NCBI GenBank assembly: GCA_017462785.1
Contig: JAFTQJ010000055.1
Coordinates: forward strand, 121,850-185,849
Origin: Oscillospiraceae bacterium
GTDB lineage: Bacteria > Bacillota > Clostridia > Oscillospirales > Ruminococcaceae
Direction: 5' to 3'
Length of the DNA stretch: 64,000 nt
Made by a program: the position numbers and the translations under genes. The notes beneath the pieces were generated by a model. That model was not told the origin of the DNA and did no database searches. It was given only the letters and a program-made list of their open reading frames with translations. Below, in pieces: positions 1-8,054 of this stretch (position 1 is the stretch's first letter; each line of letters starts with the position of its first letter).

Positions 1-1
1 C

Positions 2-1102
2 CCGTGGGTGCTGCTGACGCTTCCGGTCGGCGGACTTCTGATCGTCTGGCTCTACCGCATCACACGCAACCACAACGACAAGGGCACGAACATGGTCATT
101 GCCTCGATCCGTTCCGAGGCAGAGCTGCCCATGCAGATGGCACCGCTGATCTTCATTTCGACCATCATCACGCACACCTGCGGCGGCAGTGCAGGACGTG
201 AGGGGGCGGCTCTCCAGCTCGGCGGCAGCATCGGCAGCATGCTTGGCAAGGGCTTCAAGCTGCGTGAGCGTGACAGGCGAATCCTCATTCTTGCAGGCAT
301 GAGTGCTGCATTTTCAGCCATTTTCCGCACACCCATTGCGGCGGCGATCTTTGCAATGGAGGTCGGCTGCATCGGTGCAATGCACTACGCTGCACTGGTT
401 CCCTGTGCGGTGGCTTCGCTGACAGCATCGTTCACGGCGGAACAGCTGGGACTGCCGCTTTCCCACTACAACGTTGCGGAGATTCCGGAGCTGACAGCTG
501 GTGCAGGGCTGAAAATCGTCCTGCTGGGCGTACTCTGTGCAGGGGTGAGCATCGCATTCTGCACATTACTGCACAAGACGGAGCATTTGCTGGAAAAGAA
601 GTTCCCCAATCCCTACCTGCGGATCCTGACTGCGGCGTTCCTGCTGCTCGGGCTGGGGCTGGTTTTCCGGACAACGGACTTTTTCGGCATCGGAGAAACG
701 GCGATACATGGAGCAATTGCCGGTGAAACAGTCTGGTATGCTTTTCTGGTGAAAATGCTGTTCACTGCGGTGACGATCGGCGGCGGCTTCAAGGGCGGCG
801 AGATCGTTCCCTCCTTTTTCATCGGGGCGACCTTTGGCTGTCTGTTCGGACAGATCGCCGGACTCTCCCCCTCCCTGTGTGCGGCTGCCGGCATGATGGC
901 TCTGTTCTGCGGTGTGACGAACTGTCCGCTGGCGACGCTGTTCATCAGTGCGGAGCTGTTCGGGATGGAATGCGTACCGTTCTGCCTGCTGGTCATTGCG
1001 GTCAGCTATCTGCTTTCGGGGTATTATGGGCTGTATTCCGAGCAGAAATTCATGTATTCCAAGTTTGCAGATGCACCTGTGCACCACAGAACAAGACAAT
1101 AA
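2..1102 (+). CDS. ClC-family chloride channel/antiporter, 5' truncated by window edge
   Basis: Membrane protein moving chloride (possibly in exchange for protons) across the cytoplasmic membrane. The reading frame is open from base 2, so the N-terminus lies outside the window. About 366 residues are seen, rich in hydrophobic helices. The selectivity loop GREGA (bases near 200) matches the GREGP loop of ClC proteins and keeps the gating glutamate. The later glycine-rich stretch GGGFKGGEIVPSFFIGATFG (about residues 258-277) is the other conserved ClC pore segment. No C-terminal CBS domains follow. The stop is 13 bases before the HAD gene, so the two are probably co-transcribed. Confidence 0.9.
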   Translation, partial: PWVLLTLPVGGLLIVWLYRITRNHNDKGTNMVIASIRSEAELPMQMAPLIFISTIITHTCGGSAGREGAALQLGGSIGSMLGKGFKLRERDRRILILAGMSAAFSAIFRTPIAAAIFAMEVGCIGAMHYAALVPCAVASLTASFTAEQLGLPLSHYNVAEIPELTAGAGLKIVLLGVLCAGVSIAFCTLLHKTEHLLEKKFPNPYLRILTAAFLLLGLGLVFRTTDFFGIGETAIHGAIAGETVWYAFLVKMLFTAVTIGGGFKGGEIVPSFFIGATFGCLFGQIAGLSPSLCAAAGMMALFCGVTNCPLATLFISAELFGMECVPFCLLVIAVSYLLSGYYGLYSEQKFMYSKFADAPVHHRTRQ

Positions 1103-1115
1103 ACGGAGGTTTGCG

Positions 1116-1778
1116 ATGATCAGAGGCGTGATTTTTGATATGGACGGGCTGATGCTGGACACGGAAAAGCTGCTGGCAAAATACTGGATGCAGGCAGCAA
1201 GGGAGGCTGGTTTCCCGATGGAGCTGGAGCATGTGCTGGGCATCCGGAGTCTGGCGGAAGTTTTTGCAAAGCCGAAATTACAGGGGATCTTCGGGGAGGA
1301 TTTTGACTATGAGAGCATCCGTGCAAGGCGGCGTGAGCTGACTGCAAAGCATCTTGCAGAGCACGGTGTTGAAACCAAAAAGGGGCTGCATGAGCTGCTT
1401 GGCTATCTGAAAGCATCGGGCAGAAAAATTGCGGTGGCAACAGCGACCGACCGTGAGCGTACGGATGCCTATCTGACACAGGCAGGGGTGCACGGCTGTT
1501 TTGATGCTTTTGTGTGCGGAGATATGGTGCAAAAGGGCAAGCCCGATCCGGAAATCTATCTGACAGCATGCAGGGAGCTGGGACTTGCACCGGAGGAATG
1601 CATGGCACTGGAGGATTCCCCGAACGGCATCCGTTCCGCATATGCGGCAGGCTGTATGGCGGTGATGGTGCCCGATCTTTCGGAGCCGGAGGAGGAGCTT
1701 CTGCCGCTGCTGACGGCTTGTGTGCCGGATCTGAGCAAGGTCATCACGCTTTTGCAATTGACAGAGGAGGTAAACTAA
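1116..1778 (+). CDS. HAD-superfamily hydrolase, beta-phosphoglucomutase-like
   Basis: Predicted cytoplasmic phosphatase or sugar-phosphate mutase of HAD subfamily IA (220 residues). Motif I is FDMDG with the nucleophile D8 and acid/base D10. A cap domain follows, then the lysine motif KGKPDPEIY and motif III ALEDSPNG. The start at 1116 is chosen because GGAGG lies 7 bases upstream; a longer reading frame upstream overlaps the ClC gene and has no ribosome site. The stop overlaps the next start by one base (TAATG), so translation is probably coupled. The substrate cannot be read from the sequence; mutase, pseudouridine-phosphatase-like or general sugar phosphatase activity are all possible. Confidence 0.88.
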   Translation: MIRGVIFDMDGLMLDTEKLLAKYWMQAAREAGFPMELEHVLGIRSLAEVFAKPKLQGIFGEDFDYESIRARRRELTAKHLAEHGVETKKGLHELLGYLKASGRKIAVATATDRERTDAYLTQAGVHGCFDAFVCGDMVQKGKPDPEIYLTACRELGLAPEECMALEDSPNGIRSAYAAGCMAVMVPDLSEPEEELLPLLTACVPDLSKVITLLQLTEEVN

Positions 1779-2023
1779 TGGCAAAACCGAACGCATTTGA
1801 TATTCCGAGAATTTACTACTTTGAGAGCAAGAACACATTCACCGGAAGCCGGAAGGACTTCAATTACAAGGTCGTGCCGGACGGTGAACTGAAGGTGTCC
1901 ACATGGCATGGATTCATCAATTCGGAGCTTGCAGAAATCGAGCATGAAGCAAGCTTTCCGCTTACGGCTGAGGGGCATGAAGAAATGCTGAAGTGGCTGG
2001 AGGAAAGGTATCAGGAAAAGTGA
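1778..2023 (+). CDS. small conserved-looking protein of unknown function
   Basis: An 81-residue soluble protein beginning MAKPNAFDIPRIYYFESK, not assigned to a family here. It has no signal peptide or membrane segment and is rich in aromatic and acidic residues, with a predicted helical C-terminus (EGHEEMLKWLEERYQEK). The start is supported by GAGGAGG 8 bases upstream and by the one-base overlap with the HAD gene stop. It is the last gene before a strong terminator at 2027-2058, so it belongs to the ClC-HAD transcript. Confidence 0.75.
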   Translation: MAKPNAFDIPRIYYFESKNTFTGSRKDFNYKVVPDGELKVSTWHGFINSELAEIEHEASFPLTAEGHEEMLKWLEERYQEK

Positions 2024-2026
2024 GAA

Positions 2027-2058
2027 AAACCGCCGTTTTCGTGGAAAAACGGCGGTTT
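2027..2058. terminator. bidirectional terminator
   Basis: A 13-base perfect stem (AAACCGCCGTTTT with its complement) and a 6-base loop lies between convergent genes. Read on the minus strand it is followed by a T-run, so it also serves the ECF operon ending at 2062. Confidence 0.85.
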
Positions 2059-2061
2059 CAT

Positions 2062-2619
2062 TTATTCGTGATGAACAAGATTTTCTTCCCGCTTCACGCC
2101 CTCTGTGAGAAGGGCTTCAAAACGGTCGCTTGCATAGATCTCAGGGTCGGTATCCTCATCGATCGGGTAATAGCAGGCAATGCCGCAGGACGAACCGGAG
2201 ATCACAAAACAGGTCGGACCGCCTTCATGATCGGGCTGTGCATACCAGATGGTATAGCCGGCGGTGAAGGACTCACCCGTTTTCTTGTCCGTCAGACGCA
2301 GCTCCATGCCGCCGCCCCAGCTGCCGCCCTGATAGGTGTCCATCTGCTCCTGTTCGCAGAGCATCTCCCAGAGCTGTGATTTGATCTCTTCGTCAATGAT
2401 TTCACCGGAATAACGGGAATAGCTGCCGTTTTCCAGTACATTGCATACGCTCTCAAACCGGAAGTCATCCATATTCCGGTCAGAAAATGCGATCTCCTCC
2501 AATGGCTCCGTAGGAAGTGCAGTTTCAAGGGAAATTGTCGATTCCAGCGGCAGATCTCTGGCACATCCGGAAAGGAGGAATGTGCCGGAGAGCAGAAGTG
2601 CCGCAAGCAGCTTATTCAT
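2062..2619 (-). CDS. small lipoprotein, last gene of ECF operon 1
   Basis: A 185-residue protein with a lipoprotein signal peptide (MNKLLAALLLSGTFLLSGC), the lipidated cysteine being C19. The rest is an exported acidic domain with no family recognised. The start at 2619 overlaps the stop of the VWA gene by 8 bases (TATGAATAA) with GGAAAGGG upstream, showing translational coupling. Its place after a sigma factor, anti-sigma factor and VWA lipoprotein suggests an envelope function under the same stress control; this is inference. Confidence 0.8.
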   Translation of the reverse strand: MNKLLAALLLSGTFLLSGCARDLPLESTISLETALPTEPLEEIAFSDRNMDDFRFESVCNVLENGSYSRYSGEIIDEEIKSQLWEMLCEQEQMDTYQGGSWGGGMELRLTDKKTGESFTAGYTIWYAQPDHEGGPTCFVISGSSCGIACYYPIDEDTDPEIYASDRFEALLTEGVKREENLVHHE

Positions 2620-4261
2620 ACCAAGCCCTTTCCGTATCCAGTGCGAGCCTTGCAAGCTCTGCGAATTCCTGACGGTATTCATCATGCATGTCGGTCTGCT
2701 CCAGAAGCTCTGTGATCTGGGCATAGCTGGAGCTTCCCGCATATTCACTGTTTCGCAGGAGCATGCCGAATTCTGCAACAGCTGCCGCAAATGCCAGATT
2801 ATCAGGCATTTCTCTGCCGGCACTGCCCTCTGCCGGAATGGGATATTCCACAAGGCGGCTTTCCGTGCCCTCCGGCTCCTTGTAACGCAGGGAGATGGTC
2901 ATCAGCTCGGTTTCCGCAGGGGTCGTGCCATCGGTTTCCTGATATTTCAGCTCCATGTCATTGACTGCAAGTGCCGCTTTATCCGTGAGCACCAGCTCAT
3001 AGAGGGCGGTCACAGAATGCCCTGCACCGATCTCTCCGGCATCCACCTTGTCATCTGCAAAATCCTCATTTGCAAGTGCACGGTTCTCGTAGCCGATCAG
3101 ACGATAGCCCTCGACAAATTCGGGGTTGAATTCGGTCTGGATCTTCACGTCCTTGGCAACCGTATAGAGTGTGCCGCCCATCTCCTGCACGAGCACCTTC
3201 CGTGCCTCCATCAGGCTGTCGATGTAGGCATAATTGCCGTTGCCGTGGTCTGCGAGAGCCTCCAGACGGTCGTCCTTGAGGTTGCCCGTACCGAAGCCCA
3301 GCACGGAGAGATTCACGCCGGTTTCACGCTCTTCTTCGATCAGGGCGGTCAGCTCCTCCTCCGTGGAAAGTCCCACGTTCAGGTCGCCGTCCGTTGCGAG
3401 AACGACACGGTTGTTGCCGCCCTCGATGAAGTATTCCTCTGCAAGCTCATACGCCTGAACGATACCGGCTGCACCGGCGGTCGCACCGCCTGCGGTCAGG
3501 TTGTAAAGACTTTCGGCAATGCGGGGGTAGTTGCTGCCGGATTCACCCGCCAGCACGACCTGTTCTGCACCAGCATAGGTCACAATGGAAATGCGGTCGT
3601 TCTCGTTGAGGTTCTCCGCCAGCATTGCGAATGCTTCCTGCACCAAGGGGAGCTTATCCTCCGAGTACATTGAACCGCTGACATCTATGAGGAATACCAG
3701 ATTCATGGGCTTTCTTTCGCTCAGGTCGATCTTTTCAGCCTGTAATCCGACCAAAAAGAGCTGGGTTTCCTCGTTCCACGGGCAGTCGTACATTTCCGTA
3801 TTCACAGAGAACGGCACATCGTCCGCAGGCTCGGGGTAATCATAGGAGAAATAGTTGATCATCTCCTCGATCCGCACAGCGTCGGGGTTGACCGGCTCAC
3901 CGTTGAAGAGCATGCGGCGGATGTTGGAATAGGACGCAGTATCCACATCAATGGAAAATGTGCTCAGGGGATTTTGCAGGACATTCTTGAAGCCGGCTTC
4001 TGTGACTGCATTGTACTCCTCCGCATTCGGCTCTTCGTACCACTCCATATCTGCGGAATAATGCAGATCTCTACCACCCTCCGCTTCCATTTCTGCTGCG
4101 TTATCCTGCATTTCAGGTGCGTTAATGTAGTTTTCCTGTGCGGTATCGCCTTTCTGGGTAGAAGTATAATAGCGGTTGTCACTGCTGCCGCATCCGGTCA
4201 GGGCACATGCGGTGAGGATGCATGCGGTCATGAGTGCAAGAGCCTGATTCTGTTTTTTCAT
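2612..4261 (-). CDS. VWA-domain lipoprotein, YfbK-like
   Basis: A 549-residue surface lipoprotein. The signal peptide ends in a lipobox with C24, followed by a low-complexity linker. A YfbK-type N-terminal region comes before a von Willebrand factor A domain whose MIDAS motif LIDVSGSM has D193, S195 and S197; a second metal-site segment is LATDGDLNVG. The C-terminal part (from about residue 380) resembles the DUF3520 region that follows VWA in YfbK-like proteins. VWA domains bind protein ligands through a divalent metal. The start at 4261 has AAGGAGGAGATCCT just upstream. Such proteins are often encoded next to ECF sigma/anti-sigma pairs, as here. Confidence 0.9.
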   Translation of the reverse strand: MKKQNQALALMTACILTACALTGCGSSDNRYYTSTQKGDTAQENYINAPEMQDNAAEMEAEGGRDLHYSADMEWYEEPNAEEYNAVTEAGFKNVLQNPLSTFSIDVDTASYSNIRRMLFNGEPVNPDAVRIEEMINYFSYDYPEPADDVPFSVNTEMYDCPWNEETQLFLVGLQAEKIDLSERKPMNLVFLIDVSGSMYSEDKLPLVQEAFAMLAENLNENDRISIVTYAGAEQVVLAGESGSNYPRIAESLYNLTAGGATAGAAGIVQAYELAEEYFIEGGNNRVVLATDGDLNVGLSTEEELTALIEEERETGVNLSVLGFGTGNLKDDRLEALADHGNGNYAYIDSLMEARKVLVQEMGGTLYTVAKDVKIQTEFNPEFVEGYRLIGYENRALANEDFADDKVDAGEIGAGHSVTALYELVLTDKAALAVNDMELKYQETDGTTPAETELMTISLRYKEPEGTESRLVEYPIPAEGSAGREMPDNLAFAAAVAEFGMLLRNSEYAGSSSYAQITELLEQTDMHDEYRQEFAELARLALDTERAWYE

Positions 4262-4277
4262 AGGATCTCCTCCTTCA

Positions 4278-5180
4278 TTACATTCGTGATGCCTCCCATT
4301 CTGCGAGAAAATCGCAGAGGACTGCATTCTGTGTGATATACATTCTGTCGTAAAAATAATCATCCGTGCCGTTCTGCTCATAGAGCAGAGGTTCGCTCGC
4401 TTCGCTTTCCAGTGATTTCCAGCCGTTGTGATAGACTGCTTCTCCGTCAGCCGTCAGCTCGATCTGCGGAGCCGATTCATTGACAAGCTCCCAGTGAAAC
4501 TCATTCTGGTACAGGGGGAGCACATATTCATGATCCTTTTGCAGGAGATAGGGCGAACTGCTGTGCATCCAGAAGGTTTCGCCCGCTGCAAAAGCATCCG
4601 TTCCATAAACATCCACCACCTCAAGGAGATACACCATCTGACCTGTTTCGGGGCTCTGGTTACCGCTGTAAACAATGACATCCACAAAGCATTCCGTCTT
4701 TGCAAGCACGCTTTCTTCATGGAAGAGCTGAGTTCCGGCGGTGAGCTTATCGGGATCCGGTACATGCACCGCAGTGTCAGAAACCGGAAGTCCGAGAGAG
4801 GCGTAGGTGCGGATGCCGCTGTTCTCCGGCGGCAGTGTTTCGATCGGAGTAAAGTCCTCCGGCTGGTTCGGTGCGAATTGCTCCCCTTCCTGTTCCGGTG
4901 CGTCCATGTGTTCATTGGCAGTATCGGACTGTTCGTGCTTGACGGCATTTTCCATGCCGGACTGCCTTGTCAGCACATAGGCACCGGTGACTGTCACCAG
5001 CAGGCATGCTGCGATGGTCATGAAACGGCGGAAGCTCTGCATCCGGATGGGGGATGATTTCTGATTCTGGGAATCCTGAGGCGGCAGCTGTGCTTCGATT
5101 TTCTGCCAGAGTGCCTCATGATCCGGTATGGTCTGCTGCATTTCTTCCAGACACCGCTTTTCTATTTCTTTTCTGGTCAT
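4278..5180 (-). CDS. putative membrane anti-sigma factor
   Basis: A 300-residue single-pass membrane protein. About 50 cytoplasmic residues (starting MTRKEIEKRCLEEMQQ) come before one membrane helix near residues 53-70, then a long acidic extracytoplasmic region. This layout, and the 4-base ATGA overlap with the ECF sigma gene just upstream, point to an anti-sigma factor that holds the sigma factor until an envelope signal arrives. No zinc-binding HxxxCxxC motif is seen, so it is not a typical ZAS anti-sigma factor. The start is fixed by GGAGGAGGG upstream and by the overlap. Function is inferred from architecture and position. Confidence 0.75.
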   Translation of the reverse strand: MTRKEIEKRCLEEMQQTIPDHEALWQKIEAQLPPQDSQNQKSSPIRMQSFRRFMTIAACLLVTVTGAYVLTRQSGMENAVKHEQSDTANEHMDAPEQEGEQFAPNQPEDFTPIETLPPENSGIRTYASLGLPVSDTAVHVPDPDKLTAGTQLFHEESVLAKTECFVDVIVYSGNQSPETGQMVYLLEVVDVYGTDAFAAGETFWMHSSSPYLLQKDHEYVLPLYQNEFHWELVNESAPQIELTADGEAVYHNGWKSLESEASEPLLYEQNGTDDYFYDRMYITQNAVLCDFLAEWEASRM

Positions 5181-5722
5181 ACGAGCTGTCCCTCCTCCGC
5201 TAATTTTTGCAGCTTTCCGATCGCTGTTCTGTACTTCCATGCAACCGTTCCGAGGGGACGCTTCAATATCGATGCAATTTCACGGAAAGTCAGTTCAGCG
5301 GACAGATGCAGCTGCACGATCTCTCTTTCATCCTCCGAAAGTCTGGATAGGATCTGGTTCGTGTGCATTGCTCCGATCACTTCATCCTCAGCCGTTTCCG
5401 CCGAGGTCTGCTGTTCTGCGTAGACTTCTGCTGCGTCCTCCATCGGAATTTCACGGTTCTTCCGCTGGAAATCCACTGCCATATTCCTTGCAATGGCATT
5501 CATCCAGCATTTGTGTCCCGTGCCTGCCCGATAGGTGGATGCACAGCCCCACAGCTTGAGAAAGAATTCCGATGTCAGGTCCTCCGCATCCTGATGGCGG
5601 TGCACTCGCCCCAGAAACAGACGGTAGATGGTATTCCCGTACGCATCATACACATCACGCAGTCCGCTGCGGTCGCCCTGAATCATCCTCTCTATTGCGG
5701 CGTTGAATTCCGCATCCGTCAT
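5177..5722 (-). CDS. ECF-type RNA polymerase sigma factor
   Basis: A 181-residue sigma-70 family protein with only regions 2 and 4. Region 2 includes the segment HQDAEDLTSEFFLKLW typical of the core-binding and -10 reading helices. Region 4 is a helix-turn-helix with the pattern LTFREIASILKRPLGTVAWK. It should direct RNA polymerase to a small regulon, probably including its own operon. It is the first gene of a four-gene unit, each pair overlapping. GGAGAG lies upstream of the start. A possible self-regulated promoter in 5723-5799 was looked for, but no consensus can be named. Confidence 0.92.
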   Translation of the reverse strand: MTDAEFNAAIERMIQGDRSGLRDVYDAYGNTIYRLFLGRVHRHQDAEDLTSEFFLKLWGCASTYRAGTGHKCWMNAIARNMAVDFQRKNREIPMEDAAEVYAEQQTSAETAEDEVIGAMHTNQILSRLSEDEREIVQLHLSAELTFREIASILKRPLGTVAWKYRTAIGKLQKLAEEGQLV

Positions 5723-5799
5723 GGCGTTCTCTCCTTTCCATGTGAAGCATTTTTGTGCTTCTGTAGGTTATACGTTGTCGAAACCCTGTTTGTATGGAA

Positions 5800-5839
5800 A
5801 AATCTGCACAAAAATTCGGATGAGTTTTTGTGCAGATTT
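5800..5839 (-). terminator. terminator of the PASTA pseudokinase gene
   Basis: A perfect 15-base stem (AAATCTGCACAAAAA paired with its complement, 10-base loop) followed on the minus strand by T residues, directly after the stop at 5850 and before the ECF operon. Confidence 0.8.
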
Positions 5840-5849
5840 ATGTGTTCTA

Positions 5850-8042
5850 TCATCCGGCAATGAAATCTTCATCCATCTCCGGCGGAGTTTCCGGTTCCGC
5901 TGCCGGCGGATCCGTGGGGGCTTCTGTGGGAGGATCCGTAGGCGGATCTGTCGGCGGATCGGTCACAACGGGAGGCTCTGTTTCAGTGGGTTCATTTTCA
6001 CTGCTCTGCGGCTCTGTCGGGATGACGGACTCGCTGGATGGAGGAATCTCCTCGCTGCTCTGTGTCGGAGGTTCGGTATCCTCCGTCGGAAGGATGACCG
6101 GATCCGTGTCCGCTTCTGTCGGCAGCTCCTCCTGCGGATCGGATTCCGTGGGAATGGTTTCTTCCGTGGGCGGGATCTCGGTGATCTGTGTTTCGGAGGG
6201 GGCTGTTTCGGAAGGCTCCATTGTCGGGAGGGGTGCACCCGACCAGCCGCCTGTGCTGATGACGGAATTGCCCCTGCCGGTGCTGACGGTCAGCCAGACC
6301 TCACTGCCCACGGGGACAACGGTGTTGTAGGCGGTGCCCTGTGAAATGACGGTATCCGCTGCATAGCCGCCGTCCGCTGCATAGATGATAACCGCCTTCA
6401 GACCAGCCTCTTCCAGTGTGCTTTTGGCGGAATTGACATTCATCATTGCGACCTGCGGCACACGCACGGTTTCCACGCCGAGGCTCACCACCATATTGAT
6501 GACCGTACCCTGTGAAACACGTCTGCCCTCCGGGATCTCCTGTGAAATGACAACGCCCTCGGCTACAAGCGGATCATGCACGGCTTCGACCTGAAGTGCA
6601 TAGAGGTGCAGCTCTGCAAGCAGCTGTTTTGCCTCCTCAAACTCCATGCCGACATAGTTGCCAACGGTTTCAAGCTTGGTGGAATCGAGGTCGTCACGTC
6701 CGAGGGAAACCTGCAAATGGATGGTGGAATCTCTCACGAGGAGCGTGTCCGGTGCGATGCTCTGGGTGATGACGCTGCCCGGTGCGTCACCAATGCTGAG
6801 GATCTCCTCATAGGTCACGGCAAAGCCAAGCTCCTCCAGCCGTGCGGCAGCTTCTTCAAGCAGCATATTGCAGACATTCGGGACATAGTTCCGCCAGCCG
6901 TCACTGACTGCGAGCTGGATGCTCTCCCCTGCTTTGACAACGGAGCCGGCACTGGGATTCTGGGTGACGATGTAGTTTTCCTCGATCACGGGGTTATCCT
7001 CACGGGAGGCAATGACCACATGCAGACCGAGTGCTTCCGCTGCCTGCACAGCTTCCTCCTGCGAGAGGTAGAGAAGCTCGGGAACTCGGATATCCTCCTC
7101 GGAGAGCCGGTAGTCCGAATCCCTGAGCTGTACACCGTATGCGGCGGCAGCCGCAAGGGAAACGGGCACGGCACAGCAGAGAATGCAGAAAACGGCTGTG
7201 AATGCAGGAGAAAAGAGCTTTCCGAAGCCGGAGCTTCCGGAACGGTGCCGGATCCTGACAGTGCGTCTGGAGGCTCTGTCCCTGTGCAGCATTTTCCAGA
7301 GCTGTTCCATGCCGATGGAGGGCTGCTGCATACCCTTTTTCAGTGCCTTCCGGATGCCCTTGGGCAGTGCGGCGGCGGTTTCCTCACGGTAGACCTGCTC
7401 TCCGGTCATCATCCGCCAGAGCAGGGTGCTGACTGCCTGTACGTCCATATCCGCTGTTTTCTGCTCAATGCCGGTGCACCAGCCTGTCAGAATGGCGGTG
7501 TCCTGCCGGAGCATGATGGAATACGGGGAAATTTCTCCGTGATAGATCTGCTCGTCATGCAGTCCCACGAGGGTATCCATGACCGGTGTGAGCAGGTCGA
7601 TCGCCTCCTGCGGCGTGAAGAGCTGCATGGCGGCAGCCTGTGCAAGACTCTGTTCCTCGGCGGCTTCTGTGACGCTCCAGATGGTACCGCATGCCTCGAA
7701 AATGCCGAGGATGGGTTCGAGTGCACTTTCCTCGTGCAGCTCTGCAAGACGTTCCAGCAATGTCACATACTGGGATTTCACAGTATCAAAAAGGGATGCC
7801 GCTTCTGCGTGGTAGGGGCTCCATTCGCCGTTTTCATCCTGCATGCACCAACGCATGGGAAGCAGTTCGTGCAGATACACGGGGCGGCGTGTGCGGAGAT
7901 CCTCGGCTTCATAGGTCAGCTCCAGACCGCAGACACGCAGGGCTTTGCCGAGTCTGTAGATTTGATGGATCACCGTTCCCTCCGCTTTCTGTGCCTGACG
8001 CACAGCGGACGGGAATGTATCGTTTGTACTGTACCAGCTCAT
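5850..8042 (-). CDS. membrane pseudokinase with four PASTA domains
   Basis: A 730-residue protein. Residues 30-260 align by pattern with Hanks-type Ser/Thr kinases, but key residues are lost: the ATP-binding lysine position is H58 (VYLHELLP), the HRD-loop aspartate is E170 (YHGEISPYSIML), the loop Lys and Asn are S172 and S175, and the DFG aspartate is T186 (LTGW). A membrane helix spans about 277-303, followed outside by four PASTA repeats (about 318-605) and a tail rich in Thr, Pro and Glu. PASTA domains bind muropeptides or peptidoglycan in PrkC-like kinases. It is probably a catalytically dead cell-wall sensor or scaffold. It is 12 bases downstream of the other pseudokinase gene and shares its promoter. 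Confidence 0.85.
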   Translation of the reverse strand: MSWYSTNDTFPSAVRQAQKAEGTVIHQIYRLGKALRVCGLELTYEAEDLRTRRPVYLHELLPMRWCMQDENGEWSPYHAEAASLFDTVKSQYVTLLERLAELHEESALEPILGIFEACGTIWSVTEAAEEQSLAQAAAMQLFTPQEAIDLLTPVMDTLVGLHDEQIYHGEISPYSIMLRQDTAILTGWCTGIEQKTADMDVQAVSTLLWRMMTGEQVYREETAAALPKGIRKALKKGMQQPSIGMEQLWKMLHRDRASRRTVRIRHRSGSSGFGKLFSPAFTAVFCILCCAVPVSLAAAAAYGVQLRDSDYRLSEEDIRVPELLYLSQEEAVQAAEALGLHVVIASREDNPVIEENYIVTQNPSAGSVVKAGESIQLAVSDGWRNYVPNVCNMLLEEAAARLEELGFAVTYEEILSIGDAPGSVITQSIAPDTLLVRDSTIHLQVSLGRDDLDSTKLETVGNYVGMEFEEAKQLLAELHLYALQVEAVHDPLVAEGVVISQEIPEGRRVSQGTVINMVVSLGVETVRVPQVAMMNVNSAKSTLEEAGLKAVIIYAADGGYAADTVISQGTAYNTVVPVGSEVWLTVSTGRGNSVISTGGWSGAPLPTMEPSETAPSETQITEIPPTEETIPTESDPQEELPTEADTDPVILPTEDTEPPTQSSEEIPPSSESVIPTEPQSSENEPTETEPPVVTDPPTDPPTDPPTEAPTDPPAAEPETPPEMDEDFIAG

Positions 8043-8054
8043 GATCTCCCCCCT

